Positions 26,605-34,989 of a DNA stretch of 64,000 nt are shown here, piece after piece (the first letter of the stretch is position 1; the number at the start of each line of letters is the position of its first letter). The notes beneath the pieces were generated by a model that saw only the letters and a list, made by a program, of their open reading frames with translations, made no database searches and was not told the origin of the DNA. Origin of the DNA: Streptomyces dysideae (GTDB lineage Bacteria > Actinomycetota > Actinomycetes > Streptomycetales > Streptomycetaceae); assembly GCF_001514305.1 (NCBI RefSeq), contig NZ_KQ949076.1, positions 628,721 to 692,720 on the forward strand. The letters run 5' to 3'. The translations under genes and the position numbers were made by a program.

Positions 26605-26622
26605 GAATTACACAAGTGATAT
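26605..26622. promoter_or_regulatory. Half-conserved operator upstream of second XRE gene
   Basis: One half is the full GTGATAT; the other, at the same 4-nt spacing, reads ATTAC with one mismatch to ATCAC. GTGATATCAC (26616-26625) is a perfect 10-bp palindrome. The site lies about 56 nt upstream of the GTG. The rest of the 344-bp gap up to 26893 holds no gene that I can support. Confidence 0.55.
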
Positions 26623-26893
26623 CACCCTCGGAATGTGTGCGCAGGATGTTTTGCCGCCAGGGTTGGAGTCCCGCAGCGCGACGTGGCGACGAACCCACCA
26701 AGAGCGTGATCATTCGGTCCGCCTGCTGCTCGTCGCGCTGCGGGGTACGCGCACCTGTCGCTGATCCCCCTATCGGAGTCCACGTTGTCACCCGCCAGAC
26801 GACCAAGGTTGGGCCGCGGCCCGCTTGCCTCCTCCCACGGTCCGCTTCTCGCACCTCACCCGGCAGAAGCGCCGGGCCAGTGGGTGGTGCCCG

Positions 26894-27088
26894 GTGGCCA
26901 TTAGCATCTCCGCCGTCGTGCTCCTGGGCATTCTCGTCTTCATCTTTGTCAAGAAGAGCGGGCTGAATGCGGCGCACGCCATCGTGTGCACTCTCTTCGG
27001 GTTCTTTCTGGCGAGTACATCGATGGCTCCGAGTATCAACCGCTTCGTCACCAACTTTGCGGACATGGTCGGTCAGATCCGCTTTTAG
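26894..27088 (+). CDS. Small membrane protein, 64 aa
   Basis: Two hydrophobic helices: ISISAVVLLGILVFIFV and, after a short loop with NAAHAIV, CTLFGFFLASTSMAPSI. The pattern 'LFGF.LA.TS.AP.I' recurs in small proteins I associate with Streptomyces integrative elements and plasmids; the function is unknown. GTG 26894 is the proposed start; a longer frame from 26825 adds an Arg-rich leader. The ribosome-binding site is weak. Confidence 0.55.
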   Translation: MAISISAVVLLGILVFIFVKKSGLNAAHAIVCTLFGFFLASTSMAPSINRFVTNFADMVGQIRF

Positions 27089-27297
27089 GGCAGCTAGCGC
27101 CATAGCCGGAGCAGTCACTCCCCCTGCCTGAAGGCACACCCTGCCGTTAGCGGCTCAATCCCCCAATTCTTCTGAGGCCCTCTGATGACATGCACGCCCA
27201 ACTGGAAATCCGCCTCGCATCGCGCTGCTCGTGTGCCTCAGAAGAGCAGCGGTGTTCCGCCTTTGGGGCGTCGTCGTTCCCGATTCGAGGGTCCGTG

Positions 27298-28302
27298 ATG
27301 CCTCTCGTGTATCACCCGGCCGGCCACGACGACGACCTACGCGTGGCCTTGGAAGAGCTAGAGGCAGGCCGCTGGCGAACGACCGGGAAGCTGCTCCTGG
27401 ATACGGGCGCGCACTGGGCACTGCGGACATCGCGCACCCAAGTGTTGGCCGTGGCGGCAGCTCGGTCGGATGTGGTCAACGTTTGGCTCGACGAAGAGCC
27501 CGGAAACTACAACGCGCAGCTGATGAGTGCTCGCGTCGCCGTTGAGCGGGCGCTACGCGCACACCGCCAAGGGCATCCGGCGACCTTGGAATTCGAGTTC
27601 AGGGCCCGGCGTGAGGTGCTGCTGGCGGCTCGTCACGCGCCGCAGGATCCCGTGCCGTGGGTCTGCCTTGTGGCGTTGGCGCAGATCGACACCCGGCAAC
27701 TGCGTCATGAGCACCGCTTGGCGCCGGCCGAGCCGATGCTGCCGAGCGGACCCTGGGGGTTGCTTTACGAGGTCAACCAGCGTGATCCATACAACCGCGA
27801 GGCTTACCACCGTGTGCTGCAGTTCCTGCTCGCACTTGACGGGCCCCAAGCCGCCTCCTTGGCTGCGGTCTTCGACTTCGGGCGATGGGTGGCATCACAG
27901 CGGCCGGTTGGGTCTCCGCTATTGCTTCTGCCCGCGTACGCGCAGATCGAGCAGCGACGCCGATCGCACGCCGATCCGTTGTGGCGGCGGCAGTGGGCGC
28001 ACGAGTCGACGCTCGATTACACGCTCAACGCCTTCCACGACTGGTTCCGCAAGACGTCCCCTGAGCAGTGTTCGGTCGCCGATCTGCACTGTCTCGCCTA
28101 TGCGTTGTGGGCGGGACATCAGTATCTGGAAGCCGCCGAGGTGTTCGCGGCGGTGGACCCGTACGCGGCTCGTGAGCCCTGGGCCTCGGTGCACGACGGA
28201 GCCGCAGGACCGGATCCCGGCGAAGCGCTACTGCTTCGAGCACGTGCCGAGTCCTTTTCCTACGCCCGCTCCCACGGGAGGCGCGCCGGTCCGCATCCGT
28301 AA
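27298..28302 (+). CDS. Hypothetical protein, 334 aa, helical
   Basis: A soluble, largely helical protein with no catalytic motif that I recognise. It opens YHPAGHDDDLRVALEELEAGRW, later has VPWVCLVALAQIDTRQ, GPWGLLYEVNQRDPYNREAY and LDYTLNAFHDWF, which together suggest a TPR-like scaffold. ATG 27298 lies 8 nt after GAGGG. It precedes the permease gene by 78 bp on the same strand, so it may share its transcript. Codon use is ordinary for the host. Confidence 0.6.
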   Translation: MPLVYHPAGHDDDLRVALEELEAGRWRTTGKLLLDTGAHWALRTSRTQVLAVAAARSDVVNVWLDEEPGNYNAQLMSARVAVERALRAHRQGHPATLEFEFRARREVLLAARHAPQDPVPWVCLVALAQIDTRQLRHEHRLAPAEPMLPSGPWGLLYEVNQRDPYNREAYHRVLQFLLALDGPQAASLAAVFDFGRWVASQRPVGSPLLLLPAYAQIEQRRRSHADPLWRRQWAHESTLDYTLNAFHDWFRKTSPEQCSVADLHCLAYALWAGHQYLEAAEVFAAVDPYAAREPWASVHDGAAGPDPGEALLLRARAESFSYARSHGRRAGPHP

Positions 28303-28380
28303 GCGGCTTCCGGCTGCCCACTCCTTCGGTTGGCATGAACCCGTCCATCTCCGCTTTCCCTCAATCTTGGAGGTTGTCCT

Positions 28381-29913
28381 GTGTCCCGTTTAAGCCACAG
28401 CCATCGCGCGGCGCCCCGGAAGGCCGATGACGCGTACTTGCGGGAGCTCGGCTACGAGCCGGTGCTGACCCGGCGCATGGGTCCGTTCGGGAACTTCGCG
28501 ATCAGCTTCTCCGTCATCAGCGTCCTGTCCGGCTGCATGACGCTGTACGGGTTCGGCCTGAACACCGGCGGTCCGTCCGTGATGCTGTGGGGCTGGGTCG
28601 TCGTGGGCGCCATGGTGATGTTCATCGGCGCCGGGCTGGCCGAAGTGACTTCCGCCTATCCGACCTCCGGCGCCCTGTACTACCAGGCGGAGCAGCTCGG
28701 CGGCCGGAAGTGGGGCTGGTACACAGGCTGGCTCAACCTGCTCGGCCTGCTCGGCGCGATCGCCGGCATCGACTACGGGGCCGCCCTGTTCACGGGGGCC
28801 TTCCTGAACCTGCAGTGGGGTTTCGAACCGACGCCCGGCAAGATCATGCTGATCTTCCTGTGCATCCTCGCCCTGCACCTCACGCTGAACCTGTTCGGAG
28901 TCCGGCTGGTCAGCATCCTCAACAGCATCAGCGTCTGGTGGCACCTGGCCGGCGTCACGGTGATCGTCGGCGCGCTGGCCATCGTGCCCTCCCACCACCA
29001 GTCCGCCGACTTCGTGTTCAGGGAGTTCGTCAACAACACCGGCTGGTCCAGCCCGTTGTACGTTTCGGTGCTCGGGCTGCTTCTGGCCCAGTACACCTTC
29101 TGCGGCTACGACGCCTCCGCGCACCTGTCGGAGGAGACCACGGACGCCCAGGTGTCTGCTTCCCGGGGGATCATCCACGCGATCGGCTGGTCGTGGCTAG
29201 CCGGGTTCGTGCTGCTGGCCGGGCTCACCTTCGCGATCCAGGACTACGCGGGCACCGTGGGCACAGCGACGGGGGTGCCACCGGCACAGATCTTCCTCGA
29301 CGCCCTGGGCATGGCGGGGGCGAAGGCGCTGCTCCTGGTCGTGATCGTCGCTCAGCTGTTCTGCGGCAACGCAGAGACCGCCGCGGCCAGCCGGATGGTG
29401 TTCGCTTTCTCTCGGGATGGGGCGCTGCCGGGCTCACAGTTGTGGCGGCAGGTGGATCGTCGTACCGGCACCCCGCGCAAGGCGGTGATGCTGTCCGTGG
29501 TGTGCGCCGCGGTGCTGGCGCTGCCGAGTCTGTATAGCCCGGTTGCGTACGCGGCGATCACCAGCATCAACGTCATCGGTATCACCCCGGCGTACGCGAT
29601 CCCGATCTTCCTGCGGGTCAAGAACCGGCACCGGTTCAAGCCCGGCCCGTGGAACCTGGGCAGCTGGGGCGTGATGGTGGGCACGATCGCCGTCATCTGG
29701 GTGGCGTTCGTGACCGTCCTGTTCTGTCTGCCCCAGACCCGCCCCGACGGCGGGGCTCTCGCCACGGTCGACACGTTCAACTACGCGCCGGTGGCTCTGC
29801 TCGTCGTGCTCGCGCTGGCGTGGGGGTGGTGGCACAAGCAGGGCAGCACGTACGAGGTGCCGGCCCAGAACTTCGACCGCTCGACGGGCGAGTACGAAGA
29901 CGAGGTCGTGTGA
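28381..29913 (+). CDS. APC-superfamily amino acid/amine permease
   Basis: A 510-residue membrane transporter with about 12 helices. The N-terminal YLRELGYEPVLTRRMGPFGNFA followed by SFSVISVLSGCMTLYGFGLN is the signature of GABA/choline/ethanolamine-type APC permeases. YPTSGALYYQAEQLGG and the YDASAHLSEET segment are also family motifs. The GTG start follows TTGGAGG. The stop overlaps the ATG of the glutamine-synthetase-like gene (TGATG), which suggests import of an amine or amino acid that the ligase then glutamylates. Confidence 0.85.
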   Translation: MSRLSHSHRAAPRKADDAYLRELGYEPVLTRRMGPFGNFAISFSVISVLSGCMTLYGFGLNTGGPSVMLWGWVVVGAMVMFIGAGLAEVTSAYPTSGALYYQAEQLGGRKWGWYTGWLNLLGLLGAIAGIDYGAALFTGAFLNLQWGFEPTPGKIMLIFLCILALHLTLNLFGVRLVSILNSISVWWHLAGVTVIVGALAIVPSHHQSADFVFREFVNNTGWSSPLYVSVLGLLLAQYTFCGYDASAHLSEETTDAQVSASRGIIHAIGWSWLAGFVLLAGLTFAIQDYAGTVGTATGVPPAQIFLDALGMAGAKALLLVVIVAQLFCGNAETAAASRMVFAFSRDGALPGSQLWRQVDRRTGTPRKAVMLSVVCAAVLALPSLYSPVAYAAITSINVIGITPAYAIPIFLRVKNRHRFKPGPWNLGSWGVMVGTIAVIWVAFVTVLFCLPQTRPDGGALATVDTFNYAPVALLVVLALAWGWWHKQGSTYEVPAQNFDRSTGEYEDEVV

Positions 29914-31337
29914 TGACCACAACGAGCAACGGCACAGCCCCGCGCCTGGCCGTAGCGGCGGCTGCCGCATCGGGGGCACGCTCGGAGAAGGCCCTGTCCC
30001 TGACCGATCTGCGCAACCTCGTGAAGGGCGGCGCGATCGACACCGTGCTGCTGGCCGTTCCCGATCTGCAGGGGAGGCTGAAGGGAAAACGGTACGACGC
30101 CGACCACTTCCTCAAGCGCGTCGCGCATCACGGTGCCGAACTGTGCGCCTACGTCCTGGCCACTGACGCTGAGATGAGCCCGGCGGACGGCTTCGCGCTG
30201 ACCTCGTGGGACAGCGGCTACCAGGACCTGTCCGTTCAGCCGGCCCTCGGAACCCTGCGCGTGGTGCCGTGGCTGCCGCGCACCGCCATCGTCCTCGGCG
30301 ACGCCGTACACCACGACGGAACGCCCATCGACGTCGCGCCCCGCCAGATCCTCCATCAGCAGCTGACCCGGCTGTCACGGCACGGCCTCCAGGCCAAGGC
30401 GGGAATCGAGACCGAGTTCACCATCTACCAGGGAACGTACGCGGAAGCGGAACGGGCCGGGTACCAGGGCCTGCGGCCCGTGACGATGGACAATCTTGAC
30501 TACGCCCTCGACCACGACCCCGCCTGCGACCGGTTCTTCCGCCGCCTGCAGCGGGCATTGGCCGGGGCGGGCATGCCCGTGGAGGCGATCAAGACCGAGG
30601 CCGGCCCCGGCCAGGTAGAGGTGACCTTCCCGTACGGACCCGCGCTCACCGCCTGCGACCGGCACCTACTGTTCAAGCACGCGGTGCGCACGCTGGGAAC
30701 GCGCAGCGGACTGGCGCCCACGTTCATGGCGGCCCCAGAGACCGGGTGGGCCAACGGCCTGCACCTGCACGTCTCACTGTGGTCGAAAGCCCTTAGCCAA
30801 CTCCACGCCCCTGACAACGAATACGAGCTGTCGCAGATCGGACGGAACGCAATCGCGGGGCTGCTCGCAGGCTTGCCAGAGCTGGGCCCGTTCTATGCCC
30901 CGAACGTCAACTCCTACAAGCGATTCACGCCCGGCTCGTTCGCGCCGACCATGCTCCACTGGGGCCACGACAACCGCACGTGCGCTGTCCGCGTCGTCGG
31001 TCACGGAGAGGGCCTCCATCTGGAAATCCGTGTGCCGGGCGCGGATGCCAACCCCTATTTGGCCCTGTCCGCGGTACTGGCGGCGATCGACTACGGCATC
31101 GAGCAGCAACTCGCCCTCGGCCCTGAAGCGGCCGGCAACGCCTACAGCGGGGGCGGCACCCCTGTGCCGCCCACCCTCGCTGACGCCCTGACCGCCTTCC
31201 AGGAAAGTGCCCTGGCCCGCAGCGCGTTCGGCACCGAAGTGGTCGAGCACTATGCCCATCTCGCCCGCTTGGAACTCGACCACCAGCAGCGCCTGGTCAC
31301 CGATGCCGAGCGGCAGAGGTGGCTGGCCCGGGCCTGA
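29913..31337 (+). CDS. Glutamine synthetase-like gamma-glutamyl-amine ligase
   Basis: A 474-residue member of the GlnA/PuuA superfamily. The beta-Grasp N-terminal part (VLLAVPDLQGRLKGKRYDAD) is followed by the catalytic barrel: GIETEFTIY (metal Glu), GPGQVEVTF, NGLHLHVSLW (metal His), NSYKRFTPGSFAPT and VVGHGEGLHLEIRVPGADAN. Residues beside the substrate pocket differ from classical GlnA, and the adjoining permease favours gamma-glutamylation of a polyamine or ethanolamine over ammonia assimilation. In Streptomyces, relatives GlnA3 and GlnA4 do this. The ATG overlaps the permease stop. An in-frame upstream extension to 29649 lies inside the permease gene and is not used. Confidence 0.82.
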   Translation: MTTTSNGTAPRLAVAAAAASGARSEKALSLTDLRNLVKGGAIDTVLLAVPDLQGRLKGKRYDADHFLKRVAHHGAELCAYVLATDAEMSPADGFALTSWDSGYQDLSVQPALGTLRVVPWLPRTAIVLGDAVHHDGTPIDVAPRQILHQQLTRLSRHGLQAKAGIETEFTIYQGTYAEAERAGYQGLRPVTMDNLDYALDHDPACDRFFRRLQRALAGAGMPVEAIKTEAGPGQVEVTFPYGPALTACDRHLLFKHAVRTLGTRSGLAPTFMAAPETGWANGLHLHVSLWSKALSQLHAPDNEYELSQIGRNAIAGLLAGLPELGPFYAPNVNSYKRFTPGSFAPTMLHWGHDNRTCAVRVVGHGEGLHLEIRVPGADANPYLALSAVLAAIDYGIEQQLALGPEAAGNAYSGGGTPVPPTLADALTAFQESALARSAFGTEVVEHYAHLARLELDHQQRLVTDAERQRWLARA

Positions 31338-31375
31338 CCGTCAAGCCACCGCGAAGGAAAGGAACTGGAACTCCC

Positions 31376-31876
31376 GTGAGTGCACGACCGGCGCGCCCGC
31401 CCGCCACGTACCTCGATCTCACACCCGCTCAGGTTCGGATCGCCCAGAAAGTCGCGGAGGGCAAGAGCACCTATGCGATCGCATCCGACCTGACCATCAC
31501 CGCCGGGACGATCAACGTGCAAATGAAGCACTGCGGTCAGAAGCTCGGGGTAAGCGGTCGGGCCGCCGTCGTCCACGCGTGCTACGTCACCGGGCAGCTC
31601 AAGCGTCCTGGGAAGGCAGCGTTCCCGGAGACGCTCTCGGACGCAGAGACGGAGACGTGGCGGATGATCGCCACCGGTGCGACCTCGAAGGACTACGCGG
31701 ACCGTGCTCGTATCAGCCGCGACGAAGCCCTTCAGCGGATCAGAGCTCTCCGGCAGCGCGTCCGGGCGCACAACGACCCGCACCTGGTGACGCTCGGCTG
31801 GACGTACGGGGTCATCGACGAGTCCCTCGTCGAGATGATCTCTGGCACGGTCCTTCGTGCCCTGGCCCCTGCATGA
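31376..31876 (+). CDS. LuxR-like HTH protein, paralogue of the 20464 gene
   Basis: A 166-residue protein matching the 20464 product along its length: LTPAQVRIAQKVAEGKSTY, ITAGTINVQMKHCGQKLGVS, GRAAVVHACY, then ATGATSKDYADRARISRDEA and LVTLGWTYGVIDESL. The start VSARPARPP parallels VSAQPRVTP. GTG 31376 follows GGAAAGGAA. It lies 38 bp after the ligase gene and could be the regulator of this block. The N-terminal LuxR HTH and the second HTH-like half are both intact. Confidence 0.7.
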   Translation: MSARPARPPATYLDLTPAQVRIAQKVAEGKSTYAIASDLTITAGTINVQMKHCGQKLGVSGRAAVVHACYVTGQLKRPGKAAFPETLSDAETETWRMIATGATSKDYADRARISRDEALQRIRALRQRVRAHNDPHLVTLGWTYGVIDESLVEMISGTVLRALAPA

Positions 31877-31950
31877 CCAGCTCAGACCGAGTTGTCAGTC
31901 CCCCGTGGCACACTCCCCATCCCCACATGAACACCAAGAGCACCCAATTA

Positions 31951-31965
31951 ATCACTTTTTGTGAT
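31951..31965. promoter_or_regulatory. ATCAC-TTTTT-GTGAT inverted repeat
   Basis: The half-sites match the operator family, but the spacing is 5 nt rather than 4 and the flanks differ. It lies 40 nt before the GTG of the kinase gene, so it could be a variant operator or coincidence. Confidence 0.35.
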
Positions 31966-32004
31966 CGGACTGGGTGGCATGGCTAATGGAAGGGCGCACC
32001 AAAC

Positions 32005-32898
32005 GTGACCGATATGCCCAGTGCACTCCACCAGCTGGTGGAATCGGTGACCGACACCTACACCGTGGTTGCCGAACATCCCCGGCCCGGCGACATCAGA
32101 CCATCACTCTGGGAGATCGACGGACTCTGCGGCGAGCGTTGGTTCGCCAAGCAGCATGTCGGCCCGAAACTGCACCGGCGTGAGGTCGACGCGTATCTGA
32201 AGTGGACGGTCTCCCTGGGCGCCGACCGTGCGCCCGAGCTCATCGCTTCGAACTCGGAGACGCGAACCGTCCTGGTCACTGCAGTGCCCGGCCGCAGCCT
32301 GGACACGCTGCGGCTGCCGGCCGAGCAGGGGCGCAAGGCTTATGAGCAGGCCGGTGAACTCCTGGCCCGGCATCACACCGCGGCGGCGGACGAGCCGACC
32401 GCAGACGTGACCGAGGAGGCGTGGGACTCGACGGCTGCGAAGCTACTGGATGATGCTGCCTCCCACGTGCCGGAGCACGAGATCACGATGGTGCGTGCGC
32501 TCGTCAAGGAGACACCGCCGCGTCTGCCGCAGGTGGCGGCACACGGCGACTACATGCCCAAGAACTGGATGTGGGACGAGACCGAGCAACGGCTTCGGAT
32601 CATCGACTTCGAGCGGGCGGAACTCCAGCCCGCTGCCCGCCGGGACTTCAGCCGCCTGCGCTACCGGATCCTTCTGCAGCGCCCCGACCTCCTTGCCGCC
32701 TTCCACTACGGATACGGCCGCCGGCTCACCGAAGAGGAGCTGGCGGCATGCCGGGCGTACGCGGCCTTGGATGCGCTCGACTCGCTGTCCTGGGGGATCA
32801 CGCATCGCGACATCGGGCTCGTCGACGAGGCCCACACCATGCTGGAGAACCTGCGTCAGGAGAGCGGCACGCGCATGTGGGGCGGGTGGGGTTCGTGA
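32005..32898 (+). CDS. Aminoglycoside phosphotransferase-fold kinase
   Basis: A 297-residue kinase-fold protein. RWFAKQHVGPKLHRREVDAY supplies the ATP-binding Lys and helix-C Glu, VAAHGDYMPKNWMWDE is the catalytic loop (His-Gly-Asp, Asn) and LRIIDFERAELQPAARRDFS is the metal loop. It is predicted active. GTG 32005 follows GGAAGGG by 10 nt; ATG 32014 is an alternative. It opens a run of six genes joined by GTGA overlaps that ends with the intron-split methyltransferase. The substrate is unknown. Confidence 0.8.
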   Translation: MTDMPSALHQLVESVTDTYTVVAEHPRPGDIRPSLWEIDGLCGERWFAKQHVGPKLHRREVDAYLKWTVSLGADRAPELIASNSETRTVLVTAVPGRSLDTLRLPAEQGRKAYEQAGELLARHHTAAADEPTADVTEEAWDSTAAKLLDDAASHVPEHEITMVRALVKETPPRLPQVAAHGDYMPKNWMWDETEQRLRIIDFERAELQPAARRDFSRLRYRILLQRPDLLAAFHYGYGRRLTEEELAACRAYAALDALDSLSWGITHRDIGLVDEAHTMLENLRQESGTRMWGGWGS

Positions 32899-33695
32899 AC
32901 GCCTTTGCCGGAACTGCCTCTTACTACCGGCGCTTCCGCCCCGGCATCCCAGTCGACCTTGCCGTCCTCCTCGCCCACGAGGCACCCACGGCTTCTCCAC
33001 GGCGTCTGCTGGACATCGGCACCGGCCCAGGGCTCGTTGCCAGCGCGCTCGCCCCGTACTTCGACGAGGTGATTGCGGTCGACTCCGACCAAGCGATGTG
33101 CGCCGAAGCTGAGGCCGTGCTCCGCCCCGCGCTCTCCGGCGGTCAGCGGTTGCAGATCCGGCACGCGCTGGCGGAGGACTTCGAACCGCCGGCGGGATGG
33201 CAGCCGCACCTCGTGACCTGTGGCCGTGTCCTTCACTGGCTCGACCGGCCTCGTTTCCTCGATCGACTGGCCGAGTACGTGGGCCCCGGCGGTGTGCTTG
33301 CGGTGTTCAGCGATCGCAGCCTGTGGACCGCCGAGAGTGCCTGGCAGCAAGCCGCGCGCGCCGTCGTCCAGAAGTTCCTCGGTGAGCGGCGGCGAGCGGG
33401 GGACGGCGTCTTCGGCCCGCCCGGGCCGCCGTACGAAGAAGTGCTGCGCGCTTCCGCCTTCGGCGAGGTCACCACCGCGACCATCCCCGTTCGCCGCGAA
33501 TGGAGCATCGCCGAAGTCATCGGCTACCTGTACTCGACTTCGTTCGCGGCCTCGCATCTGTTCGGCGACCGCCAGGATGCCTTCGAGACGGCACTCGCGA
33601 AGGCTCTGGTCCCCTTCGCGGAGGGCGGGTTCCTCGTGGAGGACAACACATTCACCGTCCTCACCGCGCGCCGTCCTTCCTCCATGGACCGGTGA
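32895..33695 (+). CDS. Class I SAM-dependent methyltransferase
   Basis: A 266-residue enzyme. RLLDIGTGPGLVASALAPYF is motif I, VIAVDSDQAMCAEAE motif II, VTCGRVLHWLDRPRFL motif IV and VGPGGVLAVFSDRS the post-I region. The YYRRFRPGIP start and the YLYSTSFAASHLFG segment are typical of Streptomyces family members. The GTG overlaps the preceding stop and the end overlaps the next start (both GTGA), so it is made together with two kinases. Confidence 0.82.
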   Translation: MNAFAGTASYYRRFRPGIPVDLAVLLAHEAPTASPRRLLDIGTGPGLVASALAPYFDEVIAVDSDQAMCAEAEAVLRPALSGGQRLQIRHALAEDFEPPAGWQPHLVTCGRVLHWLDRPRFLDRLAEYVGPGGVLAVFSDRSLWTAESAWQQAARAVVQKFLGERRRAGDGVFGPPGPPYEEVLRASAFGEVTTATIPVRREWSIAEVIGYLYSTSFAASHLFGDRQDAFETALAKALVPFAEGGFLVEDNTFTVLTARRPSSMDR

Positions 33696-34747
33696 CGGGT
33701 ATGAGCGAGGCGGACTGGGATGCGGCTGTGACAGCTGACGTGCTGGAGGAGCGGTACGGGCTGGTCGTGGACGTGGTCGAGCCGGTGCACATGGGCACCG
33801 ACACGATCAACCGGCGGGTCCTGACCGACGACGGAATACGGCTGTTCGTCAAGGAGTATCGGACGAACGCGGACCTGGAGGCAGCCCGCACCGCATGGGA
33901 CATGTCGGAGTACTGCCGAGCTGCGCGCCTTCCCATCCCCCGCGTCTGGGACGACGCGGACGGCAACCTCATCACGATCGCGCAGGGCAGCGCCTGGGCC
34001 GTGGTCGACGAGGCGCCCGGCCGCGTGACCTCCTCGGCGATGACGGTGCCCCTCGCCCGACACATCGGCACGGTGATGGGACGCATGCACCGGGTGCTGG
34101 CCGCCTACCCGCTGCCGCAGCGCATGCAGCAGTCCCGCTGGCGGACGGGCACGGTCGAGGACGCGGTCGGCAAATGCGGCACCGTGATGGCCACGGCCCT
34201 GCAGCAGGGGCATGAAAGTCTCCAGCACCTACGGACCGACCTCGATCAGCGGCGGGAGGACCTACAGGATCACGTCCACCGGCTACGGAAGCACCTGCCC
34301 GACACGATGGTGGAGCAGGCACTGCACGCGGACCTCAGCCGCACCAACTTGATCGTCCTCGCTGATGCCGTCACCGGTGTCATCGGCTTCCGGGGCGCAA
34401 CCGGCATACCGGCCTGGGAGCTGGGCCGGGCCGCGTTCGATCCGCGCACCGTGGCCACCAGTCCGGAATGGGACGCCTGCGCGCTGGCGATGGTGAGCGC
34501 CTACCACGCAGAGAACCCCAGCCTCCCCCTGGTGGAAGTACGGGCCTGCGCCCGGATCGCGTTGCTGTACATGCTGTTCAGCTTCTACGGCGCCGCCACC
34601 GCCGAATACGACCTTCCTCCCGAAGCGGAAGCCGACCTGAAGCAGCACTGGATCGAGCGGCAAACCGCCATCCGCCGCATGCTGAACAGCCTTTCCGACC
34701 TCGATGACGCGTTCGCCAGCCTCTCTACGGACGGAGGCTGTTCGTGA
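33692..34747 (+). CDS. Aminoglycoside phosphotransferase-fold kinase
   Basis: A 351-residue kinase-fold protein. IRLFVKEYRTNADLEAARTA gives the ATP-binding Lys and helix C, and VEQALHADLSRTNLIVL the catalytic loop (His-x-Asp, Asn). The metal-loop position reads VIGFRGATGIPAWELGRAAF: the expected D-F-D Asp is replaced by Gly (GFRG), so activity is doubtful. Start GTG 33692 overlaps the previous stop; ATG 33701 is equally possible. It is part of the overlapped run with the transporter. Confidence 0.75.
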   Translation: MTGMSEADWDAAVTADVLEERYGLVVDVVEPVHMGTDTINRRVLTDDGIRLFVKEYRTNADLEAARTAWDMSEYCRAARLPIPRVWDDADGNLITIAQGSAWAVVDEAPGRVTSSAMTVPLARHIGTVMGRMHRVLAAYPLPQRMQQSRWRTGTVEDAVGKCGTVMATALQQGHESLQHLRTDLDQRREDLQDHVHRLRKHLPDTMVEQALHADLSRTNLIVLADAVTGVIGFRGATGIPAWELGRAAFDPRTVATSPEWDACALAMVSAYHAENPSLPLVEVRACARIALLYMLFSFYGAATAEYDLPPEAEADLKQHWIERQTAIRRMLNSLSDLDDAFASLSTDGGCS

Positions 34748-34989
34748 CAAACCAGCCGCCGCGCATCGCCGGAGCCATCGGCACCCTGCACGGAGTACGC
34801 AGCGCCCTGATCGCAGGCACCGTTCTCCTGCTCCTTCCGGTCTTCGTCCTGGCGCTCTCCCCAGTGCGTTCCCTGCGCGCCCTTCCGGCGACCACGCCGA
34901 GTCCAGACGGCCAGGCCCCTGTCGTGACGGGCGGGCCGTCTGGTGCCAGCCCAAGTGCCCTGTGGCAGAAGGAAGGAGACAGGCCGTGA
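34744..34989 (+). CDS. Small membrane or secreted protein, 81 aa
   Basis: An 81-residue protein with one strong hydrophobic helix, SALIAGTVLLLLPVFVLALS, at residues 20-39, preceded by Arg and followed by a Pro/Ser/Gly-rich tail. It could be a membrane anchor or a precursor with an uncleaved or cleaved signal. It has no Gly-Gly leader site and no core-like Cys/Ser/Thr pattern, so calling it a peptide substrate of the exporter is only a guess. Both ends overlap neighbours by GTGA, tying it to the kinase before it and the ABC transporter after it. Confidence 0.6.
   Translation: MTNQPPRIAGAIGTLHGVRSALIAGTVLLLLPVFVLALSPVRSLRALPATTPSPDGQAPVVTGGPSGASPSALWQKEGDRP

Noticed and set aside
26501..27139. 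212-codon minus-strand frame antisense to the small membrane gene
   Set aside because: No motif; the plus-strand product has two clear hydrophobic helices and a recurring family pattern.
31951..31965. Treating ATCAC-TTTTT-GTGAT as a full member of the operator family
   Set aside because: Spacer is 5 nt and flanks do not match; listed only as a weak site.
34744..34989. Calling the 81-aa protein a RiPP precursor
   Set aside because: No leader cleavage motif, no core-like residues and no recognisable RiPP-modifying enzyme; left as a small membrane protein.
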